Source: Deltaproteobacteria bacterium
GTDB lineage: Bacteria; Desulfobacterota; Binatia; UBA9968
Direction of reading: 5' to 3'
Assembly (NCBI GenBank): GCA_016183145.1
Contig: JACPFE010000491.1
Span: 1 to 9,741, forward strand
Length of the DNA stretch: 9,741 nt
The position numbers were made by a program, and so were the translations under genes. The notes beneath the pieces are model-generated. The model did not search any database, was not told the origin of the DNA, and was given only the letters and a program-made list of their open reading frames with translations. Each line of letters begins with the position of its first letter. The stretch's first letter is position 1. Positions 6,218 to 9,741 of this stretch are shown here, piece after piece.

Positions 6218-6229
6218 ACTCGCGTGAGT
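6218..6229. promoter_or_regulatory. Candidate operator palindrome at the importer promoter
   Basis: ACTCGCGTGAGT is a 12-bp palindrome with one mismatched pair. It overlaps the -10 box of the minus-strand promoter and its expected start point, a usual place for a repressor site. No regulator gene is in the window, so this is inference. Confidence 0.35.
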
Positions 6230-6254
6230 ATGGCAAAATCGGGCTGACTGTCAA
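6227..6254 (-). promoter_or_regulatory. Sigma70-type promoter for the ABC importer operon
   Basis: On the minus strand a perfect -35 TTGACA (6254-6249) is followed after 16 bases by CATACT (6232-6227). CATACT is preceded by TGC, giving an extended -10 (TGCCATACT). Transcription would start near 6220, leaving a leader of about 27 bases that contains the AGGAGG site. Confidence 0.6.
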
Positions 6255-6286
6255 GGAGTCTTTTTAGAATCTTTACCATCCAGCAC

Positions 6287-6315
6287 TTGACGCTTATCGA
6301 TCTCTCCCCTATTTT
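6287..6315 (+). promoter_or_regulatory. Candidate sigma70-type promoter for the molybdenum hydroxylase gene
   Basis: TTGACG (6287-6292), a 17-base spacer, then TATTTT (6310-6315; 4 of 6 consensus bases). The start point would be near 6322, with a leader of about 50 bases. It points away from the importer promoter in the same intergenic region. Confidence 0.45.
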
Positions 6316-6358
6316 ACGCGAAGCTAGGTTTTAATGGATGCCAGTCGCATGATAAATC

Positions 6359-6366
6359 GGGAGGAA
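6359..6366 (+). promoter_or_regulatory. GGGAGGAA ribosome binding site deciding the start at 6371
   Basis: GGGAGGAA ends 4 bases before ATG 6371, and its GGAGG core (6360-6364) is 6 bases away. It almost abuts an upstream in-frame TTG (6368), so ATG 6371 is the better start. Confidence 0.75.
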
Positions 6367-6370
6367 GTTG

Positions 6371-8599
6371 ATGCCTTATAAAAATATCGGCAAGTCTGTG
6401 CCGCGGCTCGAAGGAGCGGAAAAGGTAGACGGCCGGACTCGCTACGCGGCGGATATTGATTTGCCGGGCGCGCTGTGGGCGAGGCTCTTGCGCAGCCCGC
6501 TGCCGCACGCGCGCATCCTGAGCGTCGATACGTCGAAGGCGGCGCGGCTTGCGGGCGTGCGCGCGGTTATCTCGGGGCCCGATATCCCGCCGGTGTTGAC
6601 CGGACTCAGAATGAAAGACATGCCGGTCCTCGCCCGCGAGCGGGTGCGCTACGTCGGCGAGCCCGTGGCGGCGGTGGCCGCGGACAGCCCTGAGATTGCC
6701 GAGGAAGCATTAAGCTTGATCGATGTTCAGTACGAAGGATTGCCATTCGTCACCGACCCGGTGGAGGCGATCCGGCCGGGAGCGCCCGTGCTGCACGAGA
6801 ATCCCGCCGCGTACAAGAACGCGCCCGAGCGCACCACCGATCTTCCCAACGTTCAGTCTCTGGGACAGTGGAGCAACGGCGATATCGAGGCGGGTTTCAA
6901 AAAGGCCGCGCGGGTCTTCGAGCATACCTTTCGCACGCCGCTCGGCTTTCACGCCTACATCGAGCCGCACGCCTGCGCCGTGCGCATCGGCACCGGCGGC
7001 CAAATCGAGATCTGGGCGTCCAACAAATCGCCGTTCACGCTGCGCGACCGTCTCGCGCGCGATCTCGATCTCGACGCCAAGAAAATCAAAGTGCACATCC
7101 TGCCGGTGGGCGGCGATTTCGGCGGCAAGACTTCGGTGATCGAAGTTCCGCTCTGCTACTTCCTGGCGGAGCGGGCGGGCAAGCCGGTTAAAATGGTGCA
7201 TAGCTATGCCGAAGAGTTGGCGGCGGCGGCGCACCGCCATCCCGCCGTGATCACACTGCGTACCGGCGTCGACGGCGATTTTCGGCTGTGCGCCCTCGAT
7301 GTTAACGCGATTTTCAGCGGCGGCGCCTACGCGGCACTCAAGGCTAACGCCGAGGTCACCGTTCAAGGACCCCGCCGGGTGGCGAGCTACTATCGCATTC
7401 CCGCGATCCGCGTCGAAACGCTTTGCGCCTACACAAATCAAGTCTCCTGCACCCAGACGCGCACGCCGGGAAGCCCGCAGGTGGTTTTCGCCATGGAATC
7501 GCAGATCGACATCATCGCGCGGGCTCTGGGCATGGACCCAGTCGCGTTTCGCCGCAAGAATCTGCTCAACGATGGCGACCCCTCGCCGTTCGGCCAAAAG
7601 CTCAAGGGAATTCTCGCCAAGGAAACGTTCAAGAAAGCCGTCGACGCTGCGGGTTGGAAAAAACCGAAGGCGAAAAACGTCGGGCGCGGTGTGGCGATAT
7701 ACGAGCGCCCATCCGGAGCGGGCCGCTCGGGCGCGGCGATCACCGTCGATGGCGACGGCGGCGTTACGGTGCAGGTGGGCGTGCCCGACGTCGGCCCGGG
7801 GATTCACACCGTCGTGCAACAGATCGTGAGCGAGGTCCTGGAGGTCCAACGGGAGAAGGTAAGCGTCCGGGTCGACGATACCGACAGCTCGCCCTACGAT
7901 TCGGGCACCGGCGGCAGCAAGTCGACCAACAGCGTCGGCCATGCGGCCTATCAAGCGGCCTCGGAGATCAAGGAAAAGATTCTCGCGTTGGCAGCGGGCC
8001 GGCTCGGCTGCAAGCCGGAGGAGATCAAAGCGGACAAAGGCCGCTACGCCGCGCCGGGACGCAAGGCGACGGCCTTCACCGAGCTAATGCGCCTGGCCGT
8101 CGAGGAGAATCGCGGACCGATTACACACTTGAGCGTCTACGAGCCGTCGCGGGCACCGATCACTTCGTTCGCTGCGCAGGTCGCCGAGGTCGAGGTCGAT
8201 CCCGCCACCGGGCAGGTCAAGGTGAGAAAACTCACGACGGTCCACGACGCCGGCAGGGTTTTGAATCATCTTACATACCAGGGGCAGGTAGACGGCGGGG
8301 TGGTCACCGGCCTGGGCTTCGCGCTGATGGAGGACAATTCCTTGGTGGACGGCAAAATCGCCGTGGGCAATCTCGGCGAGTTCAAAATACCGAACGCGGC
8401 CGACGTTCCAAAGCTGACGACGCTCTTGATGGAAAGCGCCACCGGGCCAGCGCCGTTTGCGGGCAAGGCGATCGCCGAGATCCCCAATGTCCCGACGGCG
8501 GCGGCCGTGGCCAATGCCATCGAGGACGCCGTGGGCGTGCGGATTTTCGACCTGCCGCTCACCGCCGAGAAGATTTACGCGGCGCTGAAAACGAAATAA
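6371..8599 (+). CDS. Xanthine dehydrogenase-family molybdenum hydroxylase, large (molybdopterin-binding) subunit
   Basis: A 742-residue protein of normal length for the large subunit of molybdenum hydroxylases (xanthine dehydrogenase, aldehyde oxidase, CoxL and quinoline/quinaldine/nicotinate hydroxylase relatives), which place a water-derived oxygen on heteroaromatic or aldehyde carbons. The N-terminal aldehyde oxidase a/b hammerhead covers about 15-125 (GRTRYAADIDLPGALWARLLRS, GEPVAAVAA). The molybdopterin domains follow: PVGGDFGGK (245-253), EELAAAAHRHPA (281-292), TRTPGSPQ (363-370) then ES and LGMDP, and VGPGIHTVVQQIVSE (474-488). GQVDGGVVTGLGFAL (638-652) and KAIAEIPNVPTAAAVANAI (699-717) close it. 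Glu703 matches the catalytic Glu, although the usual GxGE reads AIAE. The GGDFGGK wording and the absence of a CoxL-type YRGAGR loop place it in a poorly characterised XDH-like clade, not CO dehydrogenase. No [2Fe-2S] or FAD-subunit gene adjoins it in the window. Cytoplasmic; no signal peptide. Confidence 0.93.
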   Translation: MPYKNIGKSVPRLEGAEKVDGRTRYAADIDLPGALWARLLRSPLPHARILSVDTSKAARLAGVRAVISGPDIPPVLTGLRMKDMPVLARERVRYVGEPVAAVAADSPEIAEEALSLIDVQYEGLPFVTDPVEAIRPGAPVLHENPAAYKNAPERTTDLPNVQSLGQWSNGDIEAGFKKAARVFEHTFRTPLGFHAYIEPHACAVRIGTGGQIEIWASNKSPFTLRDRLARDLDLDAKKIKVHILPVGGDFGGKTSVIEVPLCYFLAERAGKPVKMVHSYAEELAAAAHRHPAVITLRTGVDGDFRLCALDVNAIFSGGAYAALKANAEVTVQGPRRVASYYRIPAIRVETLCAYTNQVSCTQTRTPGSPQVVFAMESQIDIIARALGMDPVAFRRKNLLNDGDPSPFGQKLKGILAKETFKKAVDAAGWKKPKAKNVGRGVAIYERPSGAGRSGAAITVDGDGGVTVQVGVPDVGPGIHTVVQQIVSEVLEVQREKVSVRVDDTDSSPYDSGTGGSKSTNSVGHAAYQAASEIKEKILALAAGRLGCKPEEIKADKGRYAAPGRKATAFTELMRLAVEENRGPITHLSVYEPSRAPITSFAAQVAEVEVDPATGQVKVRKLTTVHDAGRVLNHLTYQGQVDGGVVTGLGFALMEDNSLVDGKIAVGNLGEFKIPNAADVPKLTTLLMESATGPAPFAGKAIAEIPNVPTAAAVANAIEDAVGVRIFDLPLTAEKIYAALKTK

Positions 8600-8600
8600 G

Positions 8601-8624
8601 TCGTGTTCGTGGCTCGTGCTCGTG
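8601..8624. repeat. CGTG short tandem repeat after the hydroxylase gene
   Basis: Four CGTG words spaced 6-7 bases apart (8602, 8608, 8615, 8621) in TCGTGTTCGTGGCTCGTG and the following CTCGTGAC start two bases after the stop codon. The rest of the gap up to 8859 holds the element at 8689-8762 and no supported gene. Confidence 0.4.
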
Positions 8625-8688
8625 ACCGTCGAGGAGATTACCCGATCGAGAATTATTGGTTCTTCGAAGTTTGTTGTAAAGAAATATG

Positions 8689-8762
8689 CACCACAGAGAC
8701 GCGAAGTTCGCAGAGAGTTCTTTTTATTCTCTCTCCTCCGCGACCTCGGCGGCTCGGCGGTG
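8689..8762. repeat. CACCACAGAGACGC-type imperfect inverted repeat
   Basis: The left arm begins CACCACAGAGACGCGAAG (from 8689). The reverse complement of the right arm (ending 8762) begins CACCGCCGAGCCGCCGAG. Without gaps the arms agree at about 20 of 29 positions, with a T-rich centre around 8718-8728. From memory, CACCACAGAGACGCAGAG elements are dispersed in many environmental bacterial genomes. It accounts for the spurious reading frame at 8603-8827. Confidence 0.6.
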
Positions 8763-8790
8763 AGCTACGTCGAGTCCTTAACGCCGATTT

Positions 8791-8801
8791 CTATAGCAGT
8801 G
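8791..8801 (+). repeat. CTATAGCAGTG, copy 2 of 2
   Basis: Exact copy of the word at 5119-5129. It lies 29 bases after the inverted repeat ending at 8762. Confidence 0.35.
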
Positions 8802-8859
8802 CGGTGGCGAACTTTTTGATCCAATGACTACAATAACAAATTCAAAGGAGGATAGAACC

Positions 8860-9213
8860 ATGCCAAGAATCGCACATATCGCCATTCTCGCCGCGGAGCC
8901 GGCGAAGCTTGCGGAGTTTTACCAGACCGCCTTCGGCTTTAAAGAAGTCGCCCGCAGCGGCGAGGACGGCGATGCCATTTATGTTTCCGACGGCCATATC
9001 AATTTAGCCCTGCTGCCGGCGCGCAACCGGCGCGAAGGTATTTTCCACTTCGGCATCCAGGTGGAAGACGTCAAGGGCGCGGCGGCGACGGCACTGGCAG
9101 CCGGCGCCACCGGCGGCAAGGCCGAGCTGCCCAGAGACGGTCGCTTCGCCGAGACTTTCGTCCTCGACCCGGTGGGCACCCGCGTCGATCTGTCGCAGGG
9201 CTGGAAAGTTTAA
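8860..9213 (+). CDS. VOC (glyoxalase/bleomycin resistance/dioxygenase fold) family protein
   Basis: A 117-residue single-domain VOC protein; the fold uses two beta-alpha-beta-beta-beta units to hold a divalent metal. The first unit is MPRIAHIAIL...LAEFYQTAFGFKEV (1-30), the second begins near GIFHFGIQVEDVKGA (60-74). His6, His63 and an acidic residue in the TRVDL strand (Asp110) are likely ligands. The position often filled by Glu in the first unit is Asn48 (INLALL), so the metal set may be reduced. AAGGAGG (8845-8851) lies 8 bases before ATG 8860, which is preferred to an earlier in-frame ATG at 8824. It follows the hydroxylase gene by 260 bases in the same orientation. Small VOC proteins include lactoylglutathione lyases, epimerases and ring-cleaving dioxygenase relatives; the reaction here cannot be assigned. 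Confidence 0.88.
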   Translation: MPRIAHIAILAAEPAKLAEFYQTAFGFKEVARSGEDGDAIYVSDGHINLALLPARNRREGIFHFGIQVEDVKGAAATALAAGATGGKAELPRDGRFAETFVLDPVGTRVDLSQGWKV

Positions 9214-9253
9214 TTGGTTCCACGCAAGTGCAGTCTGCCAGATGGGCGCCGCG

Positions 9254-9295
9254 CCCTCACCCCTTCCCTCTCCCGCTTGCGGGAGAGGGTGAGGG
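9254..9295. repeat. CCCTCTCCCGC/GCGGGAGAGGG hairpin repeat, possible terminator
   Basis: CCCTCTCCCGC (9266-9276) and GCGGGAGAGGG (9279-9289) form an exact 11-bp stem around TT. CCCTCAC (9254-9260) and GTGAGGG (9289-9295) extend it. It lies 40 bases after the VOC stop. The stem is strong enough to end or protect mRNA on either strand, but there is no T-run. From memory this is a very widespread bacterial intergenic repeat whose translation gives the familiar PLPQAGEGRGEG string. Confidence 0.7.
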
Positions 9296-9417
9296 AGAGG
9301 GTATCTCGCGCAAAGACGTAAAGCATGCCGTGAGCGAGTATTGACGTCCGTTAGCGGCACAAGGTAAGAATCGAGTGCATATCCCTTTTATTCGGGACGC
9401 AAAAGGAGTTACGCAAC

Positions 9418-9741
9418 ATGGAGCTGAACCAAAAGAGACATGACTTTTCGTCGCGAAATCTGATCACGACAACTGCATCAGCCGATGGTCCCGCCGGTGC
9501 AAGCGGCCCGGTGCCCTACGGAGCGGGCATTGGAAAGATTCCGGCGAGCTGGGACTTGGAGGCGGACGTGGTCGTGATCGGTTCGGGCGCCGCGGGTCTT
9601 CCCGCTGCGATCAAGGCGGCCGACGGCGGCGCGTCCGTCATTGTTGTCGAAACGAATTACGATGTCGGTGGGCACGGGATCATTAGCGGCGGCAATGTGC
9701 CATTGGGCGGCGGCACCAGCGCGCAGAAAAAATACGGCATC
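9418..9741 (+). CDS. FAD-binding fumarate reductase/dehydrogenase-like protein, N-terminal part (cut by window end)
   Basis: An open frame starts at ATG 9418, with AAGGAG (9403-9408) 9 bases upstream, and runs 108 codons to the window edge without a stop. It contains a Rossmann FAD-binding motif: DVVVIGSGAAGLPAAIKAA (50-68) with GSGAAG at 55-60, then VIVVETN with Glu78 as the likely ribose-binding acid. DVGGHG and SGGNVPLGGGTSAQKKYGI follow. This pattern fits the FAD_binding_2 family (fumarate reductase flavoprotein, flavocytochrome c, 3-ketosteroid delta1-dehydrogenase relatives), which add or remove hydrogen across carbon-carbon bonds. About 45 residues precede the FAD strand, including SSRNLITTTASA, which looks like a worn twin-arginine signal with one Arg and no long hydrophobic core. 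It is not the CoxM-type FAD subunit of a molybdenum hydroxylase. Co-oriented with the hydroxylase and VOC genes, after a hairpin repeat. Confidence 0.85.
   Translation, partial: MELNQKRHDFSSRNLITTTASADGPAGASGPVPYGAGIGKIPASWDLEADVVVIGSGAAGLPAAIKAADGGASVIVVETNYDVGGHGIISGGNVPLGGGTSAQKKYGI

Noticed and set aside
6710..7954. 414-codon open frame on the minus strand
   Set aside because: It lies wholly antisense to the molybdenum hydroxylase gene, which has full motif support. Long antisense frames are expected in GC-rich genes, and the translation shows no recognisable domain.
7423..8625. 400-codon open frame on the plus strand in another frame
   Set aside because: It overlaps the hydroxylase gene in a shifted frame, and its Arg/Gly-rich translation is typical of an out-of-frame reading.
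8603..8827. 74-codon frame after the hydroxylase gene
   Set aside because: It is a translation of the CACCACAGAGACGC repeat (TTETRSSQR and PRPRRLGGELRR strings), with no ribosome site.
9004..9360. 118-codon minus-strand frame covering the VOC gene and hairpin
   Set aside because: It is antisense to a well-supported VOC gene and includes the PLPQAGEGRGEG string that this hairpin repeat always gives.
9341..9370. TTGACG...TAAGAA as a promoter for the FAD dehydrogenase
   Set aside because: The -35 is good, but the -10 matches only about half of the consensus at an 18-base spacing. Not strong enough to list.

Overview
The window is GC-rich and bacterial. It has dense genes, standard Shine-Dalgarno sites and several families of short palindromic repeats between genes. 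The NitT/TauT-type transporter, orphan-looking molybdenum hydroxylase, VOC protein and FAD dehydrogenase are a mix common in soil or subsurface Proteobacteria-like lineages (deltaproteobacterial/Binatia-like, Rokubacteria-like or rhizobial). No rRNA or other taxonomic marker is present, so the lineage is only a guess.

Layout from left to right. A gene fragment on the minus strand (1-82) looks like the N-terminus of a Fic-family protein and is preceded by a short AGGTT repeat array. Next, also on the minus strand, is an alpha/beta-hydrolase-fold protein (315-1106). It resembles the cofactor-free 2,4-dioxygenases HOD/QDO much more than a generic hydrolase. A 378-base gap with a CACCACGAAG-type inverted repeat follows. 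A plus-strand AbrB-family membrane protein (1485-2549) then converges on a minus-strand ABC importer operon. In transcription order the operon is: secreted substrate-binding protein (6193-5204), permease 1 (4905-4126), ATPase (4136-3372) and a different permease 2 (3298-2546). A divergent promoter region (about 6194-6370) separates the importer from a plus-strand set: the large subunit of a xanthine-dehydrogenase-family molybdenum hydroxylase (6371-8599), a VOC/glyoxalase-fold protein (8860-9213) and the start of a FAD-binding fumarate-reductase-like dehydrogenase (9418 to the window end).

The simplest reading is a catabolic locus: a periplasmic binding protein and ABC importer bring in a small organic compound, and divergently transcribed oxidoreductases act on it. 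A HOD-like ring-cleaving enzyme and a molybdenum hydroxylase in the same 10 kb recall the known quinaldine pathway, where a molybdenum hydroxylase and HOD both act. An N-heteroaromatic substrate is therefore a testable hypothesis, but nothing in the sequence proves it. No CRISPR array, tRNA, rRNA, transposase or phage gene was found. Several gaps between genes hold distinct repeat or palindrome elements, which also create spurious ORFs.
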